Of a stretch of 64,000 bases of DNA, positions 7,591 to 15,587 are shown piece by piece (position 1 is the stretch's first letter; each line of letters opens with the position of its first letter). The notes under the pieces are model-generated. The model was given only the letters and a program-made list of their open reading frames with translations, was not told the DNA's origin and made no database searches. The stretch comes from Balneolaceae bacterium UBA7797 (lineage in GTDB: Bacteria > Bacteroidota > Rhodothermia > Balneolales > Balneolaceae), in contig DLCN01000003.1 of NCBI GenBank assembly GCA_002480645.1, positions 1-64,000 on the forward strand, in the 5' to 3' direction. Made by a program: the position numbers and the translations under genes.

Positions 7591-8754
7591 CTAAAACATA
7601 TATCCGGTAGTAAAGTAAATTCCAAAGTCTTCTTCAGAAAAACCTATATCTGCACGGATGATAAAATCGGGGGTGAAAAAGGAAGCCAATCCGCCAAATC
7701 CGAAGGTATAGCGCAGATCGGAAGTAAGGTCTTTTAGCGGTAAACTGTTGGGAAATGTGCGTCCGGCATCGAAGAACAGCGTGCCGCCAAATTGAGATTC
7801 GAGCATGGGCAACTCAAACAACCAGGTTCGCAGTTCAGTATTAAAGATCACTGCGTTATCATCCAGAAAACGTCGGGCCGGATACCCGCGTAAGGTCTCC
7901 TCATCACCTGCATAAGCCAGTTTCCAATAGGGAATATCGCCGTTAGTATGAGTGATCAGCAGTCGGTTGGCCAGCGTAATGTCTTTGATAAGATGGAAGG
8001 TGAAAAAGCTCCTCAGATCATTGTTCATGATGAAGCTGTTGCCGGAACTGCCGAGAAGATCTGATCCGATCTGAATATTGAATTCCCCATAGGTTCCGCG
8101 GGTTGTTCTGAATTCACTATCCCGGTTCTCCCAGGTCAGTCCGGTTCCCCAGAGTGCAAGATGTGTACCTTTATTTCCGGGAGGGGGAGATACTGAGATC
8201 AGTTGATCCGGTGAATTGTCCCAGGGAGTCTCATAATGAACTAAGGCCGTTGCCTTCAGATCAAGCTGGCCGAATTTACTCCGTTTTGTGAGTGGATACC
8301 GTAACTGTACATCCAGACCGGAATTAAAGGATCTGAAACTGAAGTAGTTATCCACTCCGGGATCCTGATCATAGACATCCCGGGTGTAATTCCCAACTCC
8401 GAAATAAGGATCTTCAAAAAAACGGGCCACATACACCTGATAACTCAATCTGAATTTGGTATCGAAGGCAAACGGTTTGTCTACAAACAAGTCGAAGGAC
8501 GCCAGCCCTTTAGTGGAAGCGATCGCTGCCAGTGAGATATACCGGTGAAAAGGTACATGCTGATCTTTATACACGTACCAGTTTGCCAGACCTCCGCCAA
8601 TAAGGCCAAGATCACTGTTGAATGAGATGGCGGGCAGAAAAGCGAAATTAACCGAATCAGGTGGGGAAGAAACCTGGGCTTCAGCGTTGGGGGCTGAAGC
8701 CAGGATCAGAAAAATTATGAAGTAAAAGCTTAGAGTATGCTGTGTACGACGCAC
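7591..8754 (-). CDS. BamA/TamA-like outer-membrane beta-barrel protein
   Basis: A 387-residue protein starting with GTG at 8754 and a signal peptide (about 1-26, ending A-N-A-E-A-Q-V). The mature part resembles the C-terminal barrel of the bacterial surface antigen (D15/BamA) family: an L-R-G-Y-P motif (T-L-R-G-Y-P-A-R) and L-F-F-D-A-G-R near the end, with a terminal aromatic residue typical of outer-membrane barrels. It lacks POTRA domains, so it is a barrel-only paralogue of the full BamA at 44.1 kb. Its start codon directly follows the stop of the NhaD-type antiporter, implying translational coupling. Function is unknown; Bacteroidota often carry such short members. Confidence 0.82.
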   Translation of the reverse strand: MRRTQHTLSFYFIIFLILASAPNAEAQVSSPPDSVNFAFLPAISFNSDLGLIGGGLANWYVYKDQHVPFHRYISLAAIASTKGLASFDLFVDKPFAFDTKFRLSYQVYVARFFEDPYFGVGNYTRDVYDQDPGVDNYFSFRSFNSGLDVQLRYPLTKRSKFGQLDLKATALVHYETPWDNSPDQLISVSPPPGNKGTHLALWGTGLTWENRDSEFRTTRGTYGEFNIQIGSDLLGSSGNSFIMNNDLRSFFTFHLIKDITLANRLLITHTNGDIPYWKLAYAGDEETLRGYPARRFLDDNAVIFNTELRTWLFELPMLESQFGGTLFFDAGRTFPNSLPLKDLTSDLRYTFGFGGLASFFTPDFIIRADIGFSEEDFGIYFTTGYMF

Positions 8755-10200
8755 TTATATGAATAATATGGTAACCAGTAAATATATAGGTACCAATATA
8801 CCGGCTGACCATACCATATATCCACCAAAACTTGGCATTTTTACATCGTTCTGTTCAGCAATTGATTTTACCATGAAATTCGGTGCGTTACCAATGTAGG
8901 TCAGGGCTCCGAAGAATACCGCTCCCGACGATACAGCCATCAGCGTGTGACTCATATCTGTCATCAGATGCTGAGCATCACCACCGGCAGCGTTAAAGAA
9001 CACCAGATAAGTGGGGGCATTATCGAGGAATGCAGACAGAAGTCCGGTGATCCAGAAAAACATGGAATTGATCGGGTCGCCATTGGAATCAAATACGGCG
9101 TTGGTTACAAACGTAAGTGCACCTTCGCCATGATTGGCAGCTTTTAACATCGATAAGGGTGCGATAATAGTGATGAAGATCCCGGCAAATAGTTTCGCCA
9201 CCTCTTCGATCGGGAACCAGTTGAACCCATTTGCGGCACGACTTTCTTTTGATGTCACTTTCCAGCTCACCCAGGCGAGGATCAGTAGGGCAATATCACG
9301 TACCACATTTTCGATGGTCATGTGTACTCCATAGACACTGAATTCACCTAAATGAACCAGACCGGAGAATAATACTGCGCCAACAACACCCAGGATCAAT
9401 ACAAGGTTAATTCCTCCTTCAATACCTAATGGTTCAGAACCATCATCCTGCGGTTGTGTGTTAGTCTCTTTACTGAGCAGATAGCGGTCTAGTATATAGT
9501 ACAATACCAGCAGGATCACAGCCACGAAGGTCATCTCAAAGAAGAGGTGAGAAGTGGTCCAGAAAAATCCTACCCCTTGCAGGAAACCGAGGAACAACGG
9601 TGGATCGCCCAGTGGAGTAAGAGAACCCCCTACGTTGGCAACCAGGAAGATGAAAAAGATCACAATATGTTTCTTGTTGTCTCTCCAGGCATTGGCTCTC
9701 AGGATCGGGCGGATAAGCAACATGGCAGCTCCGGTGGTTCCCATCCAGCTGGCGAGTATGGTACCTAACAGAAGAATAGCGGTATTTACTTCGGGTGTTC
9801 CTTTAAGATAGCCTTTGATCCGAACCCCGCCCGAAATAGTAAATAAAGCGAGTAACAGGATGATGAATGGAAAATATTCTAACAGATAAGCATGAAGTAC
9901 TTCGTAAAGGGTCGCTTCAAAACCGAATGATACGATCATGGGAACTACCATGAGTAATGCCCAACCGGCTGATACTTTACCAAAATTGTGATGCCACCAT
10001 TTTTCGTTGATCAGTGGAGCGATAGCAATTGAGAGCAGAATGCCGGCGAACGGGAGGGTCCACCATAGAGAAAGATCGCTGCCCTCAATACCGTGATGTC
10101 CGCCACCTTCGGAGGCAAATATAAGTTGCGGAGTAAGCAGGATAAACAATAAAGTTGCCGGAATGATCCGCATAAAACGTTGAATAAATGTCCGTACCAC
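8755..10200 (-). CDS. nhaD: NhaD-type sodium:proton antiporter
   Basis: A 481-residue ion transporter of the ArsB/NhaD (IT) superfamily, predicted to exchange sodium for protons at the inner membrane and so support growth in saline or alkaline conditions. Seen: a signal-like first helix ending F-A-S-E, a histidine-rich start of the mature part, about twelve hydrophobic helices, and the conserved G-A-A-M-L-L-I-R-P and G-G-S-L-T-P-L-G-D-P-P-L-F-L-G segments, plus a second half-site with S-A-F-L-D-N-A-P-T-Y. These match NhaD rather than citrate or arsenite carriers. The stop is immediately followed by the start of the BamA-like gene, suggesting one transcript. Symbol is by family resemblance. 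Confidence 0.85.
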   Translation of the reverse strand: MVRTFIQRFMRIIPATLLFILLTPQLIFASEGGGHHGIEGSDLSLWWTLPFAGILLSIAIAPLINEKWWHHNFGKVSAGWALLMVVPMIVSFGFEATLYEVLHAYLLEYFPFIILLLALFTISGGVRIKGYLKGTPEVNTAILLLGTILASWMGTTGAAMLLIRPILRANAWRDNKKHIVIFFIFLVANVGGSLTPLGDPPLFLGFLQGVGFFWTTSHLFFEMTFVAVILLVLYYILDRYLLSKETNTQPQDDGSEPLGIEGGINLVLILGVVGAVLFSGLVHLGEFSVYGVHMTIENVVRDIALLILAWVSWKVTSKESRAANGFNWFPIEEVAKLFAGIFITIIAPLSMLKAANHGEGALTFVTNAVFDSNGDPINSMFFWITGLLSAFLDNAPTYLVFFNAAGGDAQHLMTDMSHTLMAVSSGAVFFGALTYIGNAPNFMVKSIAEQNDVKMPSFGGYMVWSAGILVPIYLLVTILFI

Positions 10201-10312
10201 GTGACTACATTTTAAATTAACAGTGACAAATGTGAAAATAAAAGAACGAAGTTCCTTTCAAAAAACAGCAATCGCTCTTTTCAATAAAACTCTGTAAAAG
10301 CTTAATGCCCGA

Positions 10313-10325
10313 TCCGGTGACCGGA
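10313..10325. promoter_or_regulatory. Palindrome TCCGGTGACCGGA in a divergent intergenic region
   Basis: Perfect 6-bp arms flank one central base in the 195-base gap between the divergent nhaD and pterin dehydratase genes. Its place between two divergent starts (10200 and 10396) would suit an operator. No regulator gene is adjacent, so this is only a candidate. Confidence 0.3.
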
Positions 10326-10395
10326 AGAAAATGAACTACAACTATTTCGTGAATGTTATCGAAAAGAACAAGAAAATCTTAAATAGGTAGTTTAG

Positions 10396-10677
10396 ATGAA
10401 TAATTCATTAAGCAAAGATGAAATCAGTGAAGCATTAACTGAGTTAAATGATTGGAAACATGTAGAAAATACAATTACCAAAAGCTTTACGTTCGGCACC
10501 TTTAAGGAAGCGCTCGCTTTCATCATACGGGTGGGATTTGAGGCTGAGTCTCAGAACCATCATCCATCTATACAAAATGTATATAATTCGGTTACCCTTA
10601 GTTTATCTACCCATGATGCGGGAGATACTGTAACCGACAAAGATGTGGAGCTGGCAAAGGCCATCGATTCCATCTGA
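10396..10677 (+). CDS. phhB: 4a-hydroxytetrahydrobiopterin dehydratase (PCD)
   Basis: A 93-residue pterin-4a-carbinolamine dehydratase. It dehydrates 4a-hydroxytetrahydrobiopterin formed by aromatic amino-acid hydroxylases, so that the pterin cofactor can be reduced again. The diagnostic motif is intact: E-S-Q-N-H-H-P (51-57), with catalytic H55 and H56, then Y63, N64, V66 and T72-H73, and a conserved D-K-D near 81-83. Length is normal for bacterial PCD. Together with the PTPS-like gene (29.4 kb) and folE2 (31.3 kb) it points to tetrahydrobiopterin metabolism; no hydroxylase gene is seen in the window. PCD can also serve in molybdopterin context, which is not indicated here. Confidence 0.93.
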   Translation: MNNSLSKDEISEALTELNDWKHVENTITKSFTFGTFKEALAFIIRVGFEAESQNHHPSIQNVYNSVTLSLSTHDAGDTVTDKDVELAKAIDSI

Positions 10678-10720
10678 ATTTCAAAGTGAATCAATGGTAG
10701 CATTCACACTTTAATAGTCG

Positions 10721-10728
10721 TATATTTG
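10721..10728 (+). promoter_or_regulatory. Bacteroidota-type -7 element (TATATTTG) for rpsF operon
   Basis: A perfect TAnnTTTG match 78 bases upstream of the rpsF start, in the gap after the PCD gene. A convincing -33 TTTG was not found at the usual spacing. Transcription from here would give a leader of roughly 70 bases. Confidence 0.5.
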
Positions 10729-10729
10729 C

Positions 10730-10784
10730 GCCCTTCTGTTATTCGGGCAAAGTGCCGGAATGACTGTTTTCAAGAACGAAAACA
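10730..10784 (+). promoter_or_regulatory. Possible structured leader of the rpsF operon
   Basis: The transcript leader could fold a short GCCC/GGGC pairing (10730-10733 with 10745-10748) and a perfect 7-bp hairpin, TGTTTTC (10765-10771) with GAAAACA (10778-10784), with a GCCGG segment between. rpsF operons in several phyla are autoregulated by an S6:S18 complex binding a leader element carrying a CCG. Whether this leader is one is inference. Confidence 0.3.
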
Positions 10785-10805
10785 ACCATAGAAACACAAT
10801 ATACT

Positions 10806-11177
10806 ATGAGCAAAAACTATTACGAATTAACGTATATAATTAATCCTGTACTCGAAGAGGATCAATTTGGCGCCGTTATTGAGAAGATCAATAAGCTAAT
10901 CACAGACAACGGCGGAGAAATCGAAGAAGTTGATGATTGGGGCCTTCGCAAGTTCGCCTACGAGATCGACAAAAAGCAGAGCGGATACTATGTAAATATG
11001 TATTTCGAAGCACCTGCTGAGACAATCAACAAAGTTGAACGTACTATGAGAATTGACGATGAGATCATGCGTTACCTCACATTAAAGTACGATGCAAAAA
11101 TGCTGAGACATCGCGAACTGGTTAAGAAAAATGCAGTTCCTGATATTTTTGCAGTTGAAGAAGAGCAGGAAGACTAA
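10806..11177 (+). CDS. rpsF: 30S ribosomal protein S6
   Basis: A 123-residue S6 protein of the 30S platform, which binds 16S rRNA together with S18. Recognisable by the start Y-Y-E-L-T-Y-I-I-N-P, the G-G-E-I-E-E-V-D-D-W-G-L-R-K-F-A-Y segment, and the G-Y-Y-V-N-M-Y-F strand. It carries the acidic C-terminal extension (E-E-E-Q-E-D) common in this family. It is first of rpsF-rpsR-rplI, with a TAnnTTTG promoter element upstream. Unlike in many Firmicutes, no ssb lies between rpsF and rpsR. Confidence 0.98.
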   Translation: MSKNYYELTYIINPVLEEDQFGAVIEKINKLITDNGGEIEEVDDWGLRKFAYEIDKKQSGYYVNMYFEAPAETINKVERTMRIDDEIMRYLTLKYDAKMLRHRELVKKNAVPDIFAVEEEQED

Positions 11178-11199
11178 CATCAACAGAAGAGATTGAATT

Positions 11200-11451
11200 A
11201 TGATTAAGAATCCATCACACCCAAAGAAAAGTGTACGCAAGGTTAAGCAGTGCAAGTTCACTAAAGCAGGTTTAGAATACATCGATTATAAAGATGTAGA
11301 GACCTTACAGCGTTTTACGAACGACCAGGGCAAGATCCTTCCACGTCGTGTAACCGGAACCAGCGCAAAACACCAACGCCAGTTAACCCGTGCGGTAAAA
11401 CGTGCACGGTTCCTGTCGTTAATGCCATACGTAGCTGAAAACCTTCGATAA
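11200..11451 (+). CDS. rpsR: 30S ribosomal protein S18
   Basis: An 83-residue S18, partner of S6 in the 30S platform. The core Y-I-D-Y-K-D-V-E-T-L-Q-R-F is followed by G-K-I-L-P-R-R-V-T-G-T and K-H-Q-R-Q-L-T-R-A-V-K-R-A-R, all typical S18 rRNA-binding segments. It sits 22 bases after rpsF and 15 before rplI. A single N-terminal cysteine (V-K-Q-C-K-F) is present, not a zinc-binding set. Confidence 0.98.
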   Translation: MIKNPSHPKKSVRKVKQCKFTKAGLEYIDYKDVETLQRFTNDQGKILPRRVTGTSAKHQRQLTRAVKRARFLSLMPYVAENLR

Positions 11452-11466
11452 ACAGAGATTAATACA

Positions 11467-11913
11467 ATGAAAATTATTCTTACTGAAGACGTAGAAAAAT
11501 TAGGACAAGCCGGTGAGCTTGTTGAAGTAAAAGACGGATACGGACGTAACTTCCTCATCCCGCAGGGTAAAGCCGTTCTGGCAACGAAAGGCGCTATTGC
11601 AGAGCTTGAGTTAATGAAGAAAAGAGCAGCGCTTAAAGCTGAACTTACTGTACAGGAAGCTAAAGACCTGGCTCAGTTACTGGAAGCTACTTCTGTTACT
11701 ATTCCTGTAACTACCGGCGAAGATGATAAAATTCACGGTACCGTTACTAACGTACAGATCGCTGAAGCTCTCGAAGAGCGTGAGATCCTTATCGATCGCC
11801 GTAACATCAGTATTGATGGCGAAGTAAAAGCTCTTGGCGAATACACAGCTACTGTAAATCTTTTAGGTGATCTTAAACCAACCGTTAAATTCTGGGTGGT
11901 TAAAGACGAATGA
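11467..11913 (+). CDS. rplI: 50S ribosomal protein L9
   Basis: A 148-residue L9, the elongated two-domain protein at the base of the L1 stalk that binds 23S rRNA. The N-terminal domain has the signature M-K-I-I-L-T-E-D-V-E-K-L-G and V-K-D-G-Y-G-R-N-F-L-I-P-Q-G-K-A. A long connecting helix (about 45-75) leads to the C-terminal domain ending V-K-F-W-V-V-K-D-E. Last gene of the rpsF cluster; dsbD follows after 92 bases with its own candidate promoter. Confidence 0.98.
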   Translation: MKIILTEDVEKLGQAGELVEVKDGYGRNFLIPQGKAVLATKGAIAELELMKKRAALKAELTVQEAKDLAQLLEATSVTIPVTTGEDDKIHGTVTNVQIAEALEEREILIDRRNISIDGEVKALGEYTATVNLLGDLKPTVKFWVVKDE

Positions 11914-11981
11914 TAGTTTTTGCATAAGGGTTCTTAACCGGTAGAAACATCTTTTAAAGTCCACAGAATCTAAATTTTCTG

Positions 11982-11989
11982 TACTTTTG
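11982..11989 (+). promoter_or_regulatory. Bacteroidota-type -7 element (TACTTTTG) for dsbD
   Basis: A perfect TAnnTTTG match between rplI and dsbD. It is 17 bases before the first possible dsbD ATG (12006) and 50 bases before the preferred ATG (12039), which supports the downstream start. No clear -33 element is seen. Confidence 0.4.
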
Positions 11990-12038
11990 AAGGCGCTGAA
12001 AAGCAATGTTTTTATTATTTACGACCCCAAATGCAGCT

Positions 12039-13958
12039 ATGATTACTTACAAGAAAATGTTGATGGGGATCATCTTAGTGATGTTATCCCCATTTTTTTT
12101 ATTTGCACAAGCCCCTGATCCGGTCTCTTTTCAGGTAATGGATGTCCCTGAATCGGTTCAGGCCGGTGATGTTTTTACCCTTACTATTGAAGCATCCATC
12201 GAAAGTAACTGGCATCTCTATTCCGTGTTAAATGCACCCGATGCTGGTCCGTTCCCCACTTCATTTACAGCAAAATCACCGAATTTCGTAGTTGCCGGAG
12301 ATATTGAAGAATCGGAAGCGATCGTTGAATACGATCCGAATTTTGAAACTGATCTTGGATACCACGCTAACAGCGCAGTTTTTAAAATACCCATTGCCAT
12401 AAAAACGGCTTTTTCCGGCAAACAGATCATCGATGTGGAAGCCTATTATCAGGTGTGCGATGACCGGGTATGTTTGCCTCCCAAAAAGAAATCCATCATT
12501 GCAAATATTACCGTTGAAGGAGTTTCTGATACTCCCTTTGAAGCGGCCATTGGCGGAAGCGTAACAGATATTCAGGATGAGACTGCAAATATTCAAGAAG
12601 AGGATTCCGCTAACGAACTGGCTTCGGATGGCGTATTTTCCTTTATGTGGATCGCAATTCTTGCCGGATTCGGAGCACTTCTGACCCCTTGTGTGTTCCC
12701 CATGATCCCGCTAACGGTTTCCTATTTTTCTAAACAGGACGGAGAAGGTAAAGGTGTTGGGAAAGCCCTGATCTTTGGACTGGCAATAGTGATCACGTTT
12801 ACGCTTATCGGGATGATACTGGCCGCGGTACTGGGGGCTTCCGGTGCTCAGAATTTTGCTTCCAACCCGTTTGTGAATGCCTTTATCGCGATCGTTTTGA
12901 TCGCTTTTGCACTAAGTCTGCTTGGTATGTATGAGCTGGAATTGCCCTATCAGTTCACGAATTACCTCAATCGCAAGAGTAATGAAAGCTCCGGGATCAT
13001 CGGGATTTTGTTTATGGCAATGACGATCAGTGCCGTGTCTTTTTCATGTACAGCACCATTTGTAGGTGCAGTGTTTGCAGCAACGGCCACCGAAGGACAG
13101 CTTTTATACCCTATTTTGGGGATGATCGGTTTTTCAGCCGCGTTTGCCAGTCCGTTTGTTTTGTTTGCCATGTTTCCGAAATGGCTGGATTCTCTTCCCA
13201 AAAGTGGCTCGTGGATGAATGTGATCAAAGTACTGCTTGGTTTTATTGAACTGGCTGCGGCTATTAAATTCATTTCCAATGTGGATCTGGTATTGGGATG
13301 GGGATTGGTAAGCCGGCCATTCGCCATTGCCCTTTGGATGGCCATCTTCCTGATCGCAGGATTATACATTCTGGGTGTTTTTGCACTTAAACACGAAACC
13401 AAACCGGAAACGATCAGTGCCGGCCGAATTATGCTGGCATTACCCTTACTGTTATTCAGTTTTTACCTCATACCGGGCTTGATGGGAGCTTCGCTGGGAA
13501 TTTGGGATTCCTGGTTACCACCCAAAATGCAAACCGATGTAAGCGTTGTTAATAGTATCTCAGCATTCCGGGGAGCCGGAGAGATGGAAGGCTCAGAAGA
13601 ATGGGATCAAAACTATGAACAGGCTCTTAGCGATGCTGAAGAAGCGGGTATTCCGGTCTTTATCGATTTTACCGGGTACACTTGTACAAATTGCAGGGCG
13701 ATGGAGAGTAATGTATTTCCCTTAGATGAAGTACAGGAACGATTCGGTCAAATGAAACTGGTGCAGCTTTATACTGATGGGGGAGCAGATGCTCAAAAGA
13801 ACCAGAATATTCAATTTGAATTAACCGGAAATGTAGCTTTGCCTACATATGTGATCCTGGATCCCCGAGATAAAAAGGTGCTGGCTCAGGAACTGGGTTA
13901 TATACCCTCCGATAAGTTTATTTCCTTTTTGGATAAGGGACTGGAACGATATAAATAG
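12039..13958 (+). CDS. dsbD: Protein-disulfide reductase DsbD
   Basis: DsbD carries reducing power from cytoplasmic thioredoxin across the inner membrane to periplasmic partners such as DsbC and cytochrome-maturation proteins. The ATG at 12039 gives M-I-T-Y-K-K and a good signal peptide ending L-F-A-Q-A; an in-frame ATG at 12006 adds eleven residues and seems less likely. After an N-terminal domain with a cysteine pair (V-C-D-D-R-V-C-L) comes an eight-helix transmembrane domain with its two cysteines in L-L-T-P-C-V-F-P and F-S-C-T-A-P-F, then a C-terminal thioredoxin-like domain with C-T-N-C in F-T-G-Y-T-C-T-N-C. All three redox pairs are present, and length fits. Confidence 0.95.
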   Translation: MITYKKMLMGIILVMLSPFFLFAQAPDPVSFQVMDVPESVQAGDVFTLTIEASIESNWHLYSVLNAPDAGPFPTSFTAKSPNFVVAGDIEESEAIVEYDPNFETDLGYHANSAVFKIPIAIKTAFSGKQIIDVEAYYQVCDDRVCLPPKKKSIIANITVEGVSDTPFEAAIGGSVTDIQDETANIQEEDSANELASDGVFSFMWIAILAGFGALLTPCVFPMIPLTVSYFSKQDGEGKGVGKALIFGLAIVITFTLIGMILAAVLGASGAQNFASNPFVNAFIAIVLIAFALSLLGMYELELPYQFTNYLNRKSNESSGIIGILFMAMTISAVSFSCTAPFVGAVFAATATEGQLLYPILGMIGFSAAFASPFVLFAMFPKWLDSLPKSGSWMNVIKVLLGFIELAAAIKFISNVDLVLGWGLVSRPFAIALWMAIFLIAGLYILGVFALKHETKPETISAGRIMLALPLLLFSFYLIPGLMGASLGIWDSWLPPKMQTDVSVVNSISAFRGAGEMEGSEEWDQNYEQALSDAEEAGIPVFIDFTGYTCTNCRAMESNVFPLDEVQERFGQMKLVQLYTDGGADAQKNQNIQFELTGNVALPTYVILDPRDKKVLAQELGYIPSDKFISFLDKGLERYK

Positions 13959-14145
13959 TTGGCATTCGGTAACTGCAATTGAATCTAAAATTAAGTAGTT
14001 AGTGCATTAAAAATTAAACTTATCATAACAACTAGGTAAGTGAATATGCTTTTTGGTATCTAAAAAAGCCCTTCCAAGAAATGGTGATGGTGTCATGTTC
14101 TTTTCTGACAGGGCCGGTAAATATCAATCACAAAAATCTAGTTTT

Positions 14146-15402
14146 ATGAATCAGGAGTTTGAAGTACTCGTAATTGGCGGTGGTACAGGCGGGATCATGA
14201 CCGCAGCCATGTTACTAAAGAAAGACCCTTCGCTAAGTGTCGGAATTATTGAACCCGGCGATACTCATTATTATCAACCTGCGTGGACACTGGTTGGAGC
14301 CGGAGCTTATGAATATGAAAAAACGGCTAAACCGATGAAAGACGTAATGCCGGATAAAGCAACCTGGTTAAAGGATAAAGCAACAGCTTTCAAGCCCGAA
14401 GAGAATAAGGTGTCAACCATTGAACATGGAGATATCACTTATAAATATCTGATCGTTTCACCCGGATTGGTGATGGAACCTTCTATGATCGAAGGCTTGC
14501 CGGAAGCACTGGAAAAAGGGATCGTCTGTTCCAATTACATCGATCCGAATCATACCTGGGATCTGTTAAAAAAATTCAAAGGTGGAAATGCGATCTTTAC
14601 ACAGCCTACAACTCCGATAAAATGTGGTGGTGCGCCTCAAAAGATAGCCTATCTGGCAGCCGATTACTTCCAGAAGAATAATGTGAAGGCAAATGTAATG
14701 TTTGCGACGCCGGGTTCGGTGATCTTTGGAGTGGAACCGATCAAAAAGACGCTGCATCAGGTGTTGGACAGATATGGCATCCATTTCCGACCGTTTTATG
14801 CCCCTACAAGAATTGATGTAGAGAATAAGATCGTTCATTTCAAGTATGTGGATGAATCTGAGAACCAATGTGTGATCAACGAAGATAACGTACTCAACGA
14901 ATCCCTTAAAGGGGATGTGGATATCGAAGTACCATTCGATTTCATGCATATTGCTCCACCTCAGGCAGCACCAAAATTTGTGCGGGAATCTTCGCTGGTG
15001 AATGAAGCAGGCTGGCTGGATGTGAATCACTATTCTATGCAGCACAATAAATACGAGAATATCTTTGGCGTAGGAGATGTGAATGGACTACCCACCGCGA
15101 AGACCGGCGCTGCGATCAGAAAACAGGTTCCTGTAGTGGTAGATAACATCTTAAAGCTCAGAAGATCCAAAGCAGCGGATAATACCTCCTACAATGGCTA
15201 TTCATCCTGCCCTCTGGTTACCGGTTTCGGTAAAATGACCCTGGCCGAATTCGATTATGGCAAGAATTTTACTCCGGATCCTAAACTCAAACGAATGCTC
15301 GTTTTCAACAGTGATAAAGAGCACTGGAGATTATGGATGCTGAAAAAGCATATGCTTCCCTATTTGTATTGGAATAAGATGCTGAACGGAGAAGAAGTCT
15401 AA
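14146..15402 (+). CDS. sqr: Sulfide:quinone oxidoreductase-like flavoprotein
   Basis: An FAD-dependent oxidoreductase of the SQR group, which oxidises sulfide and passes electrons to membrane quinone. The dinucleotide fold V-L-V-I-G-G-G-T-G-G lies at the start of this frame, which favours the ATG at 14146; an in-frame ATG at 14095 and a TTG at 14053 lengthen it by 17 or 31 residues. SQR hallmarks are T-Q-P-T-T-P-I-K-C-G-G-A-P-Q-K with its redox cysteine, an earlier cysteine in G-I-V-C-S-N, and a third in Y-S-S-C-P-L-V-T. Length of about 418 residues fits. Substrate assignment is by homology. It follows dsbD, but a gap of about 187 bases argues against one operon. An intrinsic terminator follows. 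Confidence 0.87.
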   Translation: MNQEFEVLVIGGGTGGIMTAAMLLKKDPSLSVGIIEPGDTHYYQPAWTLVGAGAYEYEKTAKPMKDVMPDKATWLKDKATAFKPEENKVSTIEHGDITYKYLIVSPGLVMEPSMIEGLPEALEKGIVCSNYIDPNHTWDLLKKFKGGNAIFTQPTTPIKCGGAPQKIAYLAADYFQKNNVKANVMFATPGSVIFGVEPIKKTLHQVLDRYGIHFRPFYAPTRIDVENKIVHFKYVDESENQCVINEDNVLNESLKGDVDIEVPFDFMHIAPPQAAPKFVRESSLVNEAGWLDVNHYSMQHNKYENIFGVGDVNGLPTAKTGAAIRKQVPVVVDNILKLRRSKAADNTSYNGYSSCPLVTGFGKMTLAEFDYGKNFTPDPKLKRMLVFNSDKEHWRLWMLKKHMLPYLYWNKMLNGEEV

Positions 15403-15410
15403 AGTGAATA

Positions 15411-15438
15411 AAAGCCGGTTATCGCCGGCTTTTTTTTG
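15411..15438 (+). terminator. Intrinsic terminator after the SQR gene
   Basis: AAAGCCGG (15411-15418) pairs perfectly with CCGGCTTT (15425-15432) around a 6-base loop and runs into an eight-base T-tract, a classic Rho-independent terminator 8 bases after the SQR stop. Confidence 0.9.
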
Positions 15439-15587
15439 GATTCATATCATTTTAAGATTTATCATTGCAGAATAATTCAATCAAATAAGCATATCTCAGA
15501 GTACCGCTACGATTTATAAATTACATTCAGCACAGATACATAACTAAAGGGAGTAAGCACTCCACTTTATTTTATCCACGATCTATC

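Noticed and set aside
12962..13402. Open frame of 146 codons on the minus strand inside dsbD
   Set aside because: Antisense to the dsbD membrane domain; its hydrophobicity mirrors the codon pattern of the real gene.
14566..15045. Open frame of 159 codons on the minus strand
   Set aside because: It lies entirely inside the SQR gene on the opposite strand, its product has no family features, and it has no promoter or ribosome site; it is an antisense shadow.
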